Translations under genes and position numbers: made by a program
Shown here: positions 1 to 8,844 of the stretch, piece by piece
How the letters are laid out: the number at the start of each line of letters is the position of its first letter
Numbering within the stretch: the stretch's first letter is position 1
From: Kribbella aluminosa
Lineage (GTDB): Bacteria > Actinomycetota > Actinomycetes > Propionibacteriales > Kribbellaceae
DNA: 64,000 nt
Direction: 5' to 3'
NCBI RefSeq assembly: GCF_017876295.1
Contig: NZ_JAGINT010000002.1
Location: forward strand, 3,162,001-3,226,000
Notes under the pieces: model-generated
The model's database searches: none
What the model was told of the DNA's origin: nothing
Seen by the model: the letters and a program-made list of their open reading frames with translations, nothing else

Positions 1-1373
1 CCCGTGTCCACCAAGGCGTCGACCTGCACACCCCGGTCCGTAGACAGCTCCCGACCGTCCACCACCACAGTGTTGTGCCCGAGTCCCGCCTGGTACCAGG
101 TCAGGTACGACGGATCGTCGTAGCTCGGCGGACCACCTGCCTCCCACAGCAACGGCTGCTGCCACCCGTCCACCACAAGATCGAGCACCGCCCGATGCGA
201 GTGCGACTCCAGCTCGTGCTCGATGTGCGGCCCGTGGTTGATGACGGCCCGGATGTCCGCACCCCGGAGGATCGTGTACCCCGAATCAGGCAGCACAGTC
301 GACGGCGCCAGCTCAGCCGCAGGCCCCGGCTCCAACCACCGCTCCTCCCGCCCAGCCCAAGCAGGAAACGCAGCAGCCTCAGCAGCAAGCTCCGACGGCG
401 ACAGCCACTGCGCGGCAACCCGCGCCAACGCAGGGTCGTTCAGCAGATAGCTACCGCGCAGCAACGACGCAGCCGGCCACTCGATCCCGCTGTCCTGCAG
501 GTGCGGCATCCACCCGCCGGACGACGCCAACTCGCCCATCCACCCATGCATCGCAGCAAACCGAGGATGCGCCGCCACGGCCGGGTCGATCCGCGCTGCG
601 GTCTGTAGAGCGGTCAGAACCATCCGGTGGTACCCGGGCGACCTCTCGTAGTGTCCGCCGTCCGGATAGACGTCCAGAACCAAGTGCTCCTCGATCCGCT
701 CCCTGGCACGCGCCGCCCACGCCGCAGACTCCACCAGGCACGGCAGTACGGCGCTCAGGTGCAGCAGCTCGGTAGCGCAGACCAGCTGCCAGTTCCCGTG
801 CCGGAACACGTCGTGCTCGTCGTACGCCCACCGGGCACCACCGACAAGCGTCGCCACCAGCCGGCCCCAGACGCAGTCGGAGAGCGGTGAGGTCGTCAGT
901 ACTTCAAGAGTCGGCAGCAGGCTACGACAACGAGCCCACGTGCCTAGCGAGTACCAGACGGGGTCCAGCCCAGGCCACTCGCCAACAACGGTGTCACGCC
1001 GCTCCACCCACTCGTCCAGGTGCCGCTCGAACGCCTGCAGGTACCGCTCGTCACCAGTCAGCAGCCACGCCTGCACCCCTGGCAGTAACCACCCCAGGTA
1101 GTGGAAGCCGTAGAGCTGCGAGCGCCCAAGCCCACGCCCAGTAACGTCCACTCCCGAGAGCAACGGCGCAGCAGCGGCCAGGGCGGCATCCGGTTGTGCT
1201 GCGGCGGCCCACTCGGGCAACGGCCAGGCCGGCCGCCGCAGCTGCTGACCGACAAAGCCGCGAAGCCCCTCAAGATCGGCGGCGCGCGAGCCGAACGCCT
1301 TGAGCAGATCGTCGGTCCCGATCCGGTTGATCCGCCCGTCGATGTGCCGGGGCTTCTCAGGACCCGAGCTCAC
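1..1373 (-). CDS. Heparinase II/III-like polysaccharide lyase, 3' end cut by window
   Basis: The reading frame is open from a GTG at 1373 to the window edge, 457 codons without a stop. The translation has the all-alpha N-terminal part seen in heparinase II/III and alginate-lyase-like proteins: HGNWQ near residue 193, an LLHLSAVLP helix after it, and DGGHYERSPGYH near residue 240. A beta-type C-terminal part begins near residue 370 (HGPHIEHELESHSHR) and reaches HNTVVVDG before the edge. The family eliminates uronic-acid-containing polysaccharides; substrate cannot be read from sequence. The start overlaps the stop of the upstream oxidoreductase gene as GTGA, so the genes are probably translationally coupled in one operon with the sugar-binding protein. 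No signal peptide is visible, which suggests action on imported oligosaccharides. The family call is by motif pattern only. Confidence 0.75.
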   Translation of the reverse strand, partial: MSSGPEKPRHIDGRINRIGTDDLLKAFGSRAADLEGLRGFVGQQLRRPAWPLPEWAAAAQPDAALAAAAPLLSGVDVTGRGLGRSQLYGFHYLGWLLPGVQAWLLTGDERYLQAFERHLDEWVERRDTVVGEWPGLDPVWYSLGTWARCRSLLPTLEVLTTSPLSDCVWGRLVATLVGGARWAYDEHDVFRHGNWQLVCATELLHLSAVLPCLVESAAWAARARERIEEHLVLDVYPDGGHYERSPGYHRMVLTALQTAARIDPAVAAHPRFAAMHGWMGELASSGGWMPHLQDSGIEWPAASLLRGSYLLNDPALARVAAQWLSPSELAAEAAAFPAWAGREERWLEPGPAAELAPSTVLPDSGYTILRGADIRAVINHGPHIEHELESHSHRAVLDLVVDGWQQPLLWEAGGPPSYDDPSYLTWYQAGLGHNTVVVDGRELSTDRGVQVDALVDT

Positions 1374-2407
1374 GAGACCTCGACCGGCTGCCGCGTCTCG
1401 ATCGACAGGTGCGCGGCCTCCAGTACGGCGGTCACGTTCCGGCTGCTCTCGATCGTGATCAGCGGTTCCCGTCCGGTACGGCAGCAGTCGACCCAGTGCG
1501 CGATCGCGTCGGCGTACGCACCGGACGGGACCCCGTGCATCACCCGCTGCAGCATGTTCCGCGGATACGTGTACCCGTCCGCCCGCGCCAGTACGACGCT
1601 TTCCTTCTGCCGATCCAGCTGTACGACGCCGTTGTCCGCGACCACCGACACGTACGAGTCGACCGTCGTCGGGAACGTGTTCGGATAGATCCACGCCGAC
1701 TCGAACGTCGCCACCGCGCCCCGCGAGTACTCCGCCTGGATCTGGATCGCGTCGGGCGTGTCGATCCCGAGCGACCGCAGCTTCCCCCAGCGCGCCGTCG
1801 CGTACACCCGCCGTACCTGGTCGCGCAGCAACCACGACACCAGGTCGATGTCATGACTCGAGAGAAACCAGGCACACGTCGTCCGGTCCGCCCACGACAG
1901 CATCTCGGTCGGCACGAAGATCGTGTCGTCCTTCCGCGCGTAAGCGACCGCGCCCTCGCCGAGATCGGCGAGCAACTCGTAGGCCTGTGCGTACGCCGGC
2001 ACCCACCGGTGATTGAACAAGCACATCGCGACGACACCGTTCGCCCGGATCGCCTGCACCGCGGCGTCCGCCTCGGCGACCGACGTGGTCAGCGGCTTCT
2101 CCACCAGAATGTGCTTACCGGCCGCGGCGGCCTGCACCATCATCTCGCCGTGCAGGTCGTCCGGAGTGGTCAGCACGACGGCGTCCACCGAGTCACTCGC
2201 CAGCAGTGCCGCGAGATCGGGGTACACCTCCGGCCGGGCGCCGCGGCCGCCGATGTCGCCGGCGAGCAGCTCGGCGGATGCCGCCGAACGGCTGGTGACC
2301 GCGGTGATCGAGGCGTCGGGCCGGGCGGACAACGACAGCGCGTTGCCGCGCCCCATGATCCCGGCCCCGACGATCCCGATCCGCAGCTTGTCGGACGTCA
2401 CAGTCAC
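1370..2407 (-). CDS. Gfo/Idh/MocA family NAD(P)-dependent oxidoreductase
   Basis: The N-terminus has the Rossmann motif GIVGAGIMGRGN and, about 90 residues in, the family signature GKHILVEKPLTT, where the Lys of EKP is the usual catalytic residue. A C-terminal alpha/beta substrate domain follows, with SSHDIDLVSWLL. The length of 345 residues is normal. The chosen GTG at 2407 overlaps the TGA of the binding-protein gene by 4 nt; a second GTG two codons later (2401) is also possible. These enzymes oxidise, epimerise or hydrolyse sugars and cyclitols. Between a lyase and a sugar-binding protein it probably processes a sugar or uronate released from the imported oligosaccharide. The exact substrate is unknown. 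Confidence 0.88.
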   Translation of the reverse strand: MTVTSDKLRIGIVGAGIMGRGNALSLSARPDASITAVTSRSAASAELLAGDIGGRGARPEVYPDLAALLASDSVDAVVLTTPDDLHGEMMVQAAAAGKHILVEKPLTTSVAEADAAVQAIRANGVVAMCLFNHRWVPAYAQAYELLADLGEGAVAYARKDDTIFVPTEMLSWADRTTCAWFLSSHDIDLVSWLLRDQVRRVYATARWGKLRSLGIDTPDAIQIQAEYSRGAVATFESAWIYPNTFPTTVDSYVSVVADNGVVQLDRQKESVVLARADGYTYPRNMLQRVMHGVPSGAYADAIAHWVDCCRTGREPLITIESSRNVTAVLEAAHLSIETRQPVEVS

Positions 2408-3708
2408 TTTCCCTTCGCCAGCGTGTCGTTCCAGGCCTTCTCGGCGGCGTCGAGCGCCTGCTGAGCGGTCTTCGTCCCGGACATGTACGCCCGGACCTGG
2501 TCGTCGAAGAGCTGGCGCAGCTGCTCGTCGTTTCCGGAACCCATCGACGCGTCCACGCTCTGCTTGAAGGTGTCGACGAGGATCTTCCGGGCCTGGTCGG
2601 CCGGCGCCGTCCCGGTGACGTCGGTGAAGAACGGGTCCTCGAGCGCCTTCACCGAGGACGGGTAGATCGGCACCAGCTTGCAGAGTGCGAGCTGCTGCTC
2701 GGGCGCCGCGACGTACTTGAGCCACGCCGCCGCGGCCGCCTGGTGACCGGACTTCGCCGGGATCCCCATCACCTGCTGGCCGGGCATGTAGAACTTGCCG
2801 TCGGCACCTGTCACCGGCGGGCCGACCACGATCGACGAGTAGACCGCGGGCGCGTTCTTCTGCACGTTGAGCAGCGAGCTGGACACCGCCGCCGGGTTGA
2901 ACGCGATCAGCTTGTTCTCCAGCGTCTGCGGCAGGTCCCGCCGGTTCTCGCCGAGACTGCCGGGGGCGATCGCGCCCGAGTCGAACGGCTTCTTGAACTT
3001 CTCCAGCAAGGCCAGCGTTTCCGGCGTGTTGAACGCGGCCTTCTTGCCGTCGCCGGAGAGCAGCTTGACGCCGTCGGCCTGCACCACGGCCGAGTACGCC
3101 ATGAAGTTGGTCGCGGACTTGCCGGTCGCGTCGTGGTACTTCGTGGCCAGCGCGAGCGCCTCGTCGTACGTCGCCGGCGGCTTCGCCGGATCGAACCCGG
3201 CCTTGGCCAGCAGGTCCTTGTTGTAGAACGACAGCGACGTACCGCCGTTGTACCAGGGAATCGCGATCCGTTTGCCGTCGACAACCAACGGCTCGGAGAG
3301 GTTCGGCAGGTACGCCGCCGCGTCCTCCTTGCTGAACAGCGAGTTCAGGTCGGCCATCGAGGAGGCGAACAGCCCGGTGGTCGCCGAGGTGAAGTTGACG
3401 ACATCCGGCACCTTGCCGCTGGCCAGCGCGGCCAGCAGCTTGGTGGTGATGTCCTGCCCCGGCACGTCCACCCACTTGATGTGCACTTTCGGGTGGTCCT
3501 TCTGGTAGGCGTCGATCCACTGCTGGATGTCCGGCCCGTAGTTCTTCTGCAGGTTGATCGTCCACCACTCGACGTCACCGGAGTACGCGTCGCCGGACTG
3601 CTTCTGGTCGCCGCCGCCGGCCGGGCTGCCGGACACACAGCCGGCCAGACAGCTGACCGCCGCGAGCATGAGGGTGGCGACGAGCGCGAGTCGGAGTCGG
3701 GCCATCAT
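2404..3708 (-). CDS. Extracellular sugar-binding lipoprotein of an ABC importer
   Basis: This is a 434-residue family 1 solute-binding protein. The N-terminus is basic, then hydrophobic, and ends in the lipobox CLAGC, so the mature protein is a lipoprotein on the outer face of the membrane. The motif VEWWTINLQKNYGPDIQQW, followed by HPKVHIKWVDVPGQD, is typical of MalE/UgpB-type carbohydrate-binding proteins. Two ATG codons stand in tandem (3708 and 3705). GAGGAG lies 6 nt before the second, so 3705 may be the real start. The gene heads the leftward operon and faces the two permease genes across the operator region. No ATPase gene lies in the locus, so a shared MsiK-type ATPase elsewhere is expected. 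Confidence 0.9.
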   Translation of the reverse strand: MMARLRLALVATLMLAAVSCLAGCVSGSPAGGGDQKQSGDAYSGDVEWWTINLQKNYGPDIQQWIDAYQKDHPKVHIKWVDVPGQDITTKLLAALASGKVPDVVNFTSATTGLFASSMADLNSLFSKEDAAAYLPNLSEPLVVDGKRIAIPWYNGGTSLSFYNKDLLAKAGFDPAKPPATYDEALALATKYHDATGKSATNFMAYSAVVQADGVKLLSGDGKKAAFNTPETLALLEKFKKPFDSGAIAPGSLGENRRDLPQTLENKLIAFNPAAVSSSLLNVQKNAPAVYSSIVVGPPVTGADGKFYMPGQQVMGIPAKSGHQAAAAAWLKYVAAPEQQLALCKLVPIYPSSVKALEDPFFTDVTGTAPADQARKILVDTFKQSVDASMGSGNDEQLRQLFDDQVRAYMSGTKTAQQALDAAEKAWNDTLAKGK

Positions 3709-3727
3709 TGGCTCCTCAGAATGGAGT

Positions 3728-3749
3728 GTCCTAAACCTGGCTTACAGAC
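3728..3749. promoter_or_regulatory. Operator copy 1 of the sugar locus
   Basis: This 22-bp imperfect palindrome has the form GTC..AAACC.GGCTT.CAGAC. It matches the second site at 3849-3870, read on the opposite strand, at 18 of 22 positions. It lies 20 bp upstream of the binding-protein start. The regulator is not encoded in the visible part of the locus. Confidence 0.65.
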
Positions 3750-3848
3750 ATCAGAGTGTTCGCCATTGGATCGCGTGAGTCAACGGAACGCCTGAAGTTT
3801 TCTGGAGTTAGCGCTTCCTGCCGTCCAGAGTTGTGCGCTACGGTTCCG

Positions 3849-3870
3849 GTCTGAAAGCCGGGTTTCAGAC
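3849..3870. promoter_or_regulatory. Operator copy 2 of the sugar locus
   Basis: The sequence has perfect 8-bp inverted arms GTCTGAAA / TTTCAGAC around the 6-bp centre GCCGGG. It ends 13 bp before the first permease start. Two related palindromes in one divergent intergenic region suggest that one repressor, induced by the substrate, controls both transcripts. The TGAAA...TTTCA arms recall the KdgR-type boxes of pectin genes, but that likeness is weak. Confidence 0.7.
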
Positions 3871-3883
3871 ATGAGGAGCGTGC

Positions 3884-4765
3884 ATGCCGGGTCTGAAGGG
3901 CCGTGTGGTCGGTCAGCACAGGTACACGCCGTACGTGTTCATGCTGCCCGGGCTGCTGTTCTACGCCGCGATGTTCGCCTGGCCGGCCGTGATCGCGATC
4001 CAGCTGGCGTTCTCGGACTACGACATCGTGCATCCGGTGCGCTTCTCCGGCCTGGACAACTTCGTCCACCTGGTGCACGACCCGCGGGTCTGGATCGCGT
4101 TGCGGAACTCGCTGCTTTTCGTGCTGATGTTCCTGCCGCTGACCGTGGTCGCGCCGCTGTTCCTCGCGATGCTGGTGAACCTGAAGCTGCGCGCGATCCA
4201 GGCGTTCCGGATGCTCTACTACCTGCCGGTGATCACGTCGATGGTGGCGGTGGCGGTCGCCTGGCGGTACGTCTTCAACCGCGAGGGCGTGGTCAACTGG
4301 GTGCTCGGGCTGTTCGGCGCCGGCCCGACGGACTTCCTGCTCGACCGGCACTGGGCGCTGCCGACCGTCGTACTGCTGGAGGCGTGGAAGAACGCCGGCC
4401 TGTTCATGATGATCTACCTGGCCGGGCTCCAGGCGGTGCCGTCCGACCAGGTCGAGGCCGCGACGATCGACGGTGCCGGACCGTGGCAGCGGCTGCTGTA
4501 CGTCGTCGTGCCGGCGCTGCGGCCGACGTTCGCGGTGACGCTCGTACTCAGCATGCTCGAGGCGATGCGGGCGTTCGAGTCCGTGTACGTGCTGACCCGC
4601 GGCGGCCCGCTCGACGCCACTCTCACCCTCGGCTACTACATCTGGTCGAAAGCCTTCCAGGACTACGACATGGGATACGCGAGCGCTGTCGGCCTGCTGC
4701 TGTGGGCGATCATGATCGTCCTCGCCGGGTTCAACCTGCTGGTCACACGGCGGAGGGATGTCTGA
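3884..4765 (+). CDS. Sugar ABC transporter permease, MalF/UgpA type
   Basis: This 293-residue inner-membrane protein has six predicted membrane segments, beginning with YVFMLPGLLFYAAMFAWPAV. The cytoplasmic loop EAATIDGAGPWQRLLYVVVPAL is the EAA motif that docks the ATPase. GAGGAG lies 5 nt before the ATG. The stop overlaps the next permease start as TGATG, so the two subunits are translated together. It forms the channel with the next gene and takes substrate from the divergent binding lipoprotein. The ATPase is missing here, as is common in actinobacteria that share one MsiK-type ATPase. Confidence 0.92.
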   Translation: MPGLKGRVVGQHRYTPYVFMLPGLLFYAAMFAWPAVIAIQLAFSDYDIVHPVRFSGLDNFVHLVHDPRVWIALRNSLLFVLMFLPLTVVAPLFLAMLVNLKLRAIQAFRMLYYLPVITSMVAVAVAWRYVFNREGVVNWVLGLFGAGPTDFLLDRHWALPTVVLLEAWKNAGLFMMIYLAGLQAVPSDQVEAATIDGAGPWQRLLYVVVPALRPTFAVTLVLSMLEAMRAFESVYVLTRGGPLDATLTLGYYIWSKAFQDYDMGYASAVGLLLWAIMIVLAGFNLLVTRRRDV

Positions 4766-5577
4766 TGAGTCGTCGGGTTGCGTGGTACGTCGTGCTCGTC
4801 GCGGTGGCGGCGTTGTTCGTCGGACCGTTCCTGATCCTGCTGAGCGCAGCGACCAAACCGGCAGGCCAGGACGTGTTCGGGTTCCCGCCCGACCTGATTC
4901 CGCGGCCGCCGGTCGGCACCTGGTTCCGCGAGGCGTGGACGACGATCCCGTACGCACGGTTCCTGGTGAACTCGGTGATCTACGTCGGCATCACGGTCCC
5001 GGCGTACCTGGTGGTGTCGGCGCTGACGGCGTACCCGCTGGCCAGGATCGCGTTCCGCGGCCGCGGTGTGTTCTTCATGCTGTTCCTGTCGATCATGTTC
5101 CTGCCCGGCGAGCTGATGCTGATCCCGCGGTTCCTGGTGATGAGCCAGCTCGGGCTGACCGACACGTTCGCGTCGGTGATCCTGCCGGCCATCCTGTCCT
5201 CGCTCGGGATCTTCCTGCTCCGCCAGGCGTTCGCGCAGATCCCGGACGAGGTCGTCGAGGCCGCCCGGGTCGACGGCGCGAACGAGTTCCAGATCTTCGG
5301 TCGGATCTGCGTACCGATCGTCGCCCCGACCCTCGCCGTGCTCGCGATCCTCGGATTCGTCTCGGTGTGGAACAGCTTCATCTGGCCGCTGGTCGTGCTG
5401 ACCAGTCAGTCCAAGTTCCCGATCGCCCTCGGGATCGCCTACCTCAGTGGGGTCGCCGGTACCGACGTCCGCGGTCTTGCGGCCGGCACGGTGATCTCGC
5501 TGGTTCCCGTCATCGTTGTCTTCCTCCTGCTGCAGAAACGCATCCTCAACAGCATGGGCGGCGCAGTCAAAGGCTGA
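4765..5577 (+). CDS. Sugar ABC transporter permease, MalG/UgpE type
   Basis: This 270-residue integral membrane protein is the second channel subunit. It has an N-terminal membrane anchor, a periplasmic stretch with PPVGTWFREAWTTIPYARF, and the EAA loop EAARVDGANEFQIFGRICVPI before the last two helices. The start overlaps the previous stop by one base. The downstream gene follows after 23 bp, so the operon probably continues into the Tat-exported protein and the FAH hydrolase. Confidence 0.92.
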   Translation: MSRRVAWYVVLVAVAALFVGPFLILLSAATKPAGQDVFGFPPDLIPRPPVGTWFREAWTTIPYARFLVNSVIYVGITVPAYLVVSALTAYPLARIAFRGRGVFFMLFLSIMFLPGELMLIPRFLVMSQLGLTDTFASVILPAILSSLGIFLLRQAFAQIPDEVVEAARVDGANEFQIFGRICVPIVAPTLAVLAILGFVSVWNSFIWPLVVLTSQSKFPIALGIAYLSGVAGTDVRGLAAGTVISLVPVIVVFLLLQKRILNSMGGAVKG

Positions 5578-5600
5578 CCCCTTCACCCTTGTGAGGCATC

Positions 5601-7097
5601 ATGCACCCCACCCGCCGCACCTTCGTCCTCGGAGCCACCGCGGGCGGTATCGCCGCCTGGGCAGGTCTCCCGTCGCTCGCTTCCGCCGATCCACTCGCCT
5701 ACGACTCGTCACCGGCCTTCGACGTCGCGCAGGCCGGATACCTGGCCTCCGACCCCCAGCACAACGAGGCCGGCCTGTACGCCTGGGGTGAGTCCTACTT
5801 CCTGCTCAGCCTGCTCCGGATGTACGAGGCCTACCAGGACGAGCGCTACCTGCGTACGTTCGAGGACCGGGCCCGGCACGTGATGCGGACCACCGACCAC
5901 GCCCGGCACGTCGTGGACTATGCGGGCCGCTCGGGCAAGGTCTGGCGGACCGCCGGCAACTACACCGCGGGGCACGGCGTACTGCCCGACGGCACCGGCA
6001 AGCCCGCGGTCCAACTGCGCTGGGCCGGCACCCGGTCGGCCGAGTCGACGGCCGAGGTGTCGAACGTTGCCGACAGCACCTTTACTCTCGTACTGCGCAA
6101 CCCGGGAACGACGGCCGTGGTGACCTTGCGGAACGTCGACCTCGACCCCACGTCCCCGGCGTACGTCGTGACCGCGGTGAACAACGCGTACAACGCCGGG
6201 CTGCGCTGGACCGCGGTCGAGCTCCGGGACGCCCCGGCGGCGGCTCCCGCCCCGGCAGCGGGCAGCATCGCCTTCCAGCCGCAGTACTACGTGTTCGCCG
6301 TACACACCGGGATGATCGCGTTCCCGCTGGCCCGGTACGCCCGGATGGTGCTGCAGTCGTCGAAGCTCAGATCGCGCCACAAGTTCGCGCGGGAGGTCCT
6401 GGACGCGGCGACCCAAGCCGTTGCCTTTCACGACCCGGAGTGGGACGGGACCGGAAACTACGTGTGGCCGAAGGGCGCGCCGATCCCGTTCGACGGGACG
6501 ATCCAGCCGTACAACCAGAGCCAGGCCCTCGGGCAGGTGATGGTCGAGCTGTTCCGCGTGACGAAGCAGCCTCGGTACCGGACTCGGGTTCAGCAGCTGC
6601 TGAAGTCGTATCAGCCCGCTCTACGACCGGTCGACGGCGCGTACGTGTGGACGTACTGGCCGCCGTACAGCGAGTTGTACGCCGGTTACCCCAAGACCGC
6701 GGGCATCTCCGAGTACACGCCGTCGTACCCGGCGTCGACGCAGGTCGAGGACCTGAGCCACGCGGCGATCAGTACCGAGTTCGTGCACGCGGCGTACGAC
6801 GCGGGCATCGACGGCGGGCCGGCGACGGACGTGCAGGCGTTCGCGAAGACCTTCACACAGAAGCTGATCCGGTCCGCGAACGAGGTCTGGTTCCGCCTCG
6901 ACGGGACCGGGGACGCCGTACCGGCGAACGCGGTGCAATGCGCCCGCTGGGGCGAGTACGCCGAGCAGGACCTGCTGATCTACCAGCAGTCGTTGCGCGT
7001 GTACGACGCGGTGCAACTCCAACCCGTACAAGGCTCGCACGCGTTGGGCATCGCGTACCTGAACTGGGCGAAGAACTCTGGATGGAGGAACAAGTGA
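5601..7097 (+). CDS. Tat-exported protein of a polysaccharide locus, function unknown
   Basis: The 498-residue product starts with a twin-arginine signal (TRRTFVLGATAGG) and a probable cleavage after LASA. GTGAGG lies just before the ATG. The mature part is rich in aromatic and helical segments such as GLYAWGESYFLLSLLRMYEAY and NQSQALGQVMVELFRVT. This pattern fits an alpha/alpha-toroid fold like those of glycoside hydrolases, polysaccharide lyases and glucuronyl C5-epimerases. A beta-rich insert (about residues 150-225) interrupts it. I do not recognise the family with certainty. Its place between the importer and a catabolic hydrolase suggests an extracytoplasmic enzyme acting on the polymer before import. 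The stop overlaps the next start as GTGA. Confidence 0.7.
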   Translation: MHPTRRTFVLGATAGGIAAWAGLPSLASADPLAYDSSPAFDVAQAGYLASDPQHNEAGLYAWGESYFLLSLLRMYEAYQDERYLRTFEDRARHVMRTTDHARHVVDYAGRSGKVWRTAGNYTAGHGVLPDGTGKPAVQLRWAGTRSAESTAEVSNVADSTFTLVLRNPGTTAVVTLRNVDLDPTSPAYVVTAVNNAYNAGLRWTAVELRDAPAAAPAPAAGSIAFQPQYYVFAVHTGMIAFPLARYARMVLQSSKLRSRHKFAREVLDAATQAVAFHDPEWDGTGNYVWPKGAPIPFDGTIQPYNQSQALGQVMVELFRVTKQPRYRTRVQQLLKSYQPALRPVDGAYVWTYWPPYSELYAGYPKTAGISEYTPSYPASTQVEDLSHAAISTEFVHAAYDAGIDGGPATDVQAFAKTFTQKLIRSANEVWFRLDGTGDAVPANAVQCARWGEYAEQDLLIYQQSLRVYDAVQLQPVQGSHALGIAYLNWAKNSGWRNK

Positions 7098-7879
7098 GAC
7101 TGCTCCGGATCCATACTCCGGACGGCCTGCGCGACGCAGTCCTGAACGACGACGGCAGGGTGCAACCGCTGACGGACGGGTCACCCGACGGTGCCGCCCT
7201 GGACCTCGCGGAGGTGCGGCTCGCAGCACCTCTCGATCCAGGAAAGATCGTGTGTGTAGGCCTCAACTACGCCGACCATGCGGCCGAGGGTGGGCAGCAG
7301 GCACCCGCCGAGCCGATCCTGTTCCTGAAGGCGCCGGACACCGTCGTCGGTGCGTACGACGACATCGTGATTCCGCGCGGGAGTGAGAAGACGGACTGGG
7401 AGGTCGAACTCGGCGTGGTGATCGGCCGCACGGCGGCGTACCTGAACTCCACGTCGGAAGCGCTCGGCCATGTCGCCGGGTACGTGCTGGTCAACGACGT
7501 GTCCGAGCGGCACTTCCAGCTCGAGCGCGGCGGGCAGTGGGACAAGGGTAAGAACTCCGCGACGTTCTGCCCACTCGGGCCGTGGATCCTGACCGCCGAC
7601 GAGGTACCGGATCCGCAGGCGATCAAGCTCGGGCTGGACGTGAACGGCGAGCCGTTGCAGGACAGCTCGACCGCCGAGATGATCTTCGGCGTCGCGCACC
7701 TCGTGCACTACATCTCCCAGTTCATGACGCTCTATCCGGGCGACGTGATCAGCACCGGTACGCCGGCCGGCGTCGGCGCGGGCCAGAAGCCGCCGCGCTA
7801 CCTGCGGGCAGGCGACGTACTCCGGACCTGGGCCGACGGACTGGGGGAGCAGCGCAACCAGCTGGTCGCGGCGCCATGA
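7094..7879 (+). CDS. FAH-family hydrolase, likely of a diketo-deoxy sugar acid
   Basis: The 261-residue protein has the fumarylacetoacetate hydrolase core: GKIVCVGLNYADHA, EPILFLKAPDTVVG, the metal-binding WEVELGVVIG, and the C-terminal YPGDVISTGTPAGVG. GGAGG ends 5 nt before the GTG at 7094, which supports that start over the in-frame ATG at 7082. Family members cleave C-C bonds of 2,4-diketo acids, for example 2,4-diketo-3-deoxy-L-fuconate in non-phosphorylated fucose and rhamnose pathways, or 2-oxohept-3-ene-dioate. As last gene of a lyase and importer locus, a role in degrading an oxidised deoxy sugar acid is the best guess. The Gfo/Idh/MocA enzyme could supply the oxidation step. Confidence 0.85.
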   Translation: MRLLRIHTPDGLRDAVLNDDGRVQPLTDGSPDGAALDLAEVRLAAPLDPGKIVCVGLNYADHAAEGGQQAPAEPILFLKAPDTVVGAYDDIVIPRGSEKTDWEVELGVVIGRTAAYLNSTSEALGHVAGYVLVNDVSERHFQLERGGQWDKGKNSATFCPLGPWILTADEVPDPQAIKLGLDVNGEPLQDSSTAEMIFGVAHLVHYISQFMTLYPGDVISTGTPAGVGAGQKPPRYLRAGDVLRTWADGLGEQRNQLVAAP

Positions 7880-7890
7880 TGGACCTGCAC

Positions 7891-7948
7891 GCAGGCACAA
7901 CCCGGGTTTTGAGCGTTCGAACAGCGTCGAAACCGGGGTTCTGCCTGC
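7891..7948. terminator. Bidirectional hairpin terminator
   Basis: GCAGGCA...AACCC.GG.TTT pairs with AAACC.GGGTT.TGCCTGC, giving about 20 mostly paired positions around a short loop. It lies between the convergent FAH hydrolase and NmrA-like genes. No clear U-run is present on either side. Confidence 0.7.
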
Positions 7949-7960
7949 ATGGAGAACCGC

Positions 7961-8812
7961 CTAGGCCTTCAACGCCGCCGCGACGGCGTCGGCGACGGGG
8001 GTGGTCGGGCGGCCGATCAGTCGGCTGAGGTCGCCGCTGCGACGGGCCAGCAGGCCACGCTCGATCGCGTCGTCGACGCCGACGAACAGCTGGGCCACCG
8101 GCTCGGGCAGGCCGGCACCGACCAGCACCTGCGCATGGTCCGCGGGCGAAAGGTTGTTGTAGGCAACGGCTTTCCCGGACTGCTTCGACAGCTCCGCGGC
8201 GTACTCGGTCAACGTCCAGTCGGTGTCGCCGTTCAGCTCGTACGCCTTCGTCTCGTGCCCCTCCCCGGTCAGTACGACGGCTGCGGCCGCCGCATAGTCG
8301 CGGCGCGCCGCCGACGCGATCCGGCCGTCGCCCGCACTGCCGACGACGCCGTTCGCCAACTGGACGGGGATCTGGTCGGTGTAGACCTCGTTGTACCAGC
8401 CGTTGCGGAGGAACGTGTACGGCAGCCCCGAGTCGAGGATCGCCTGCTCGGTGGCGATGTGGTCCGTGGCCAGGTCGAAGTCCGCCTTCGGCCCGCCGAG
8501 GGCGCTGGTGTACGCGATCCGTGCGACCCCGGCCTCCTTCGCCGCGGCGATCACGGCGCGGTGCTGGTCGAGCCGGTTCGGCTCGAGGCCCGAGATCAGC
8601 AGGACCGTGTCGCCCGCCCCGAAGGCTTTCGCCAGCGCGTCGGTGTCGTTGTAGTCGGCGATCCGCACCTCGACGCCGCGGTCGGCGAGCGGGGCGGCCT
8701 TCTCGGCGTTCCGCGCGACGGCGACGACCTGGTCGGCGGGGACCCGCTGCAGCAGCTCGTCGACGACGAGGGTGCCCAGGTGACCGGTTGCTGCGGTGAC
8801 GACGATGCTCAT
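7961..8812 (-). CDS. NmrA-like NAD(P)-binding quinone reductase/epimerase
   Basis: The 283-residue protein begins with the Rossmann motif VTAATGHLGTLV and has the SDR-like YTSALGG and LPYTFLRNGWYNE segments of the QorB/YtfG and NmrA group. Members reduce quinones with NAD(P)H or sense the NAD(P) redox state. The start is the ATG at 8812, preceded by AAGGAG at good spacing; a GTG further upstream would place the AraC-type operator inside the gene. It is transcribed away from an AraC regulator, with a pair of AraC-type repeats abutting its own -35 region, so it is probably that regulator's target. Confidence 0.88.
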   Translation of the reverse strand: MSIVVTAATGHLGTLVVDELLQRVPADQVVAVARNAEKAAPLADRGVEVRIADYNDTDALAKAFGAGDTVLLISGLEPNRLDQHRAVIAAAKEAGVARIAYTSALGGPKADFDLATDHIATEQAILDSGLPYTFLRNGWYNEVYTDQIPVQLANGVVGSAGDGRIASAARRDYAAAAAVVLTGEGHETKAYELNGDTDWTLTEYAAELSKQSGKAVAYNNLSPADHAQVLVGAGLPEPVAQLFVGVDDAIERGLLARRSGDLSRLIGRPTTPVADAVAAALKA

Positions 8813-8844
8813 CGATTGCTCCTTCTCGTTGATGTCTGTCACCG

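Noticed and set aside
1370..3568. A 732-codon minus-strand frame spanning oxidoreductase and binding protein
   Set aside because: Its first half is an out-of-frame reading of the binding-protein gene; only the last 345 codons are real.
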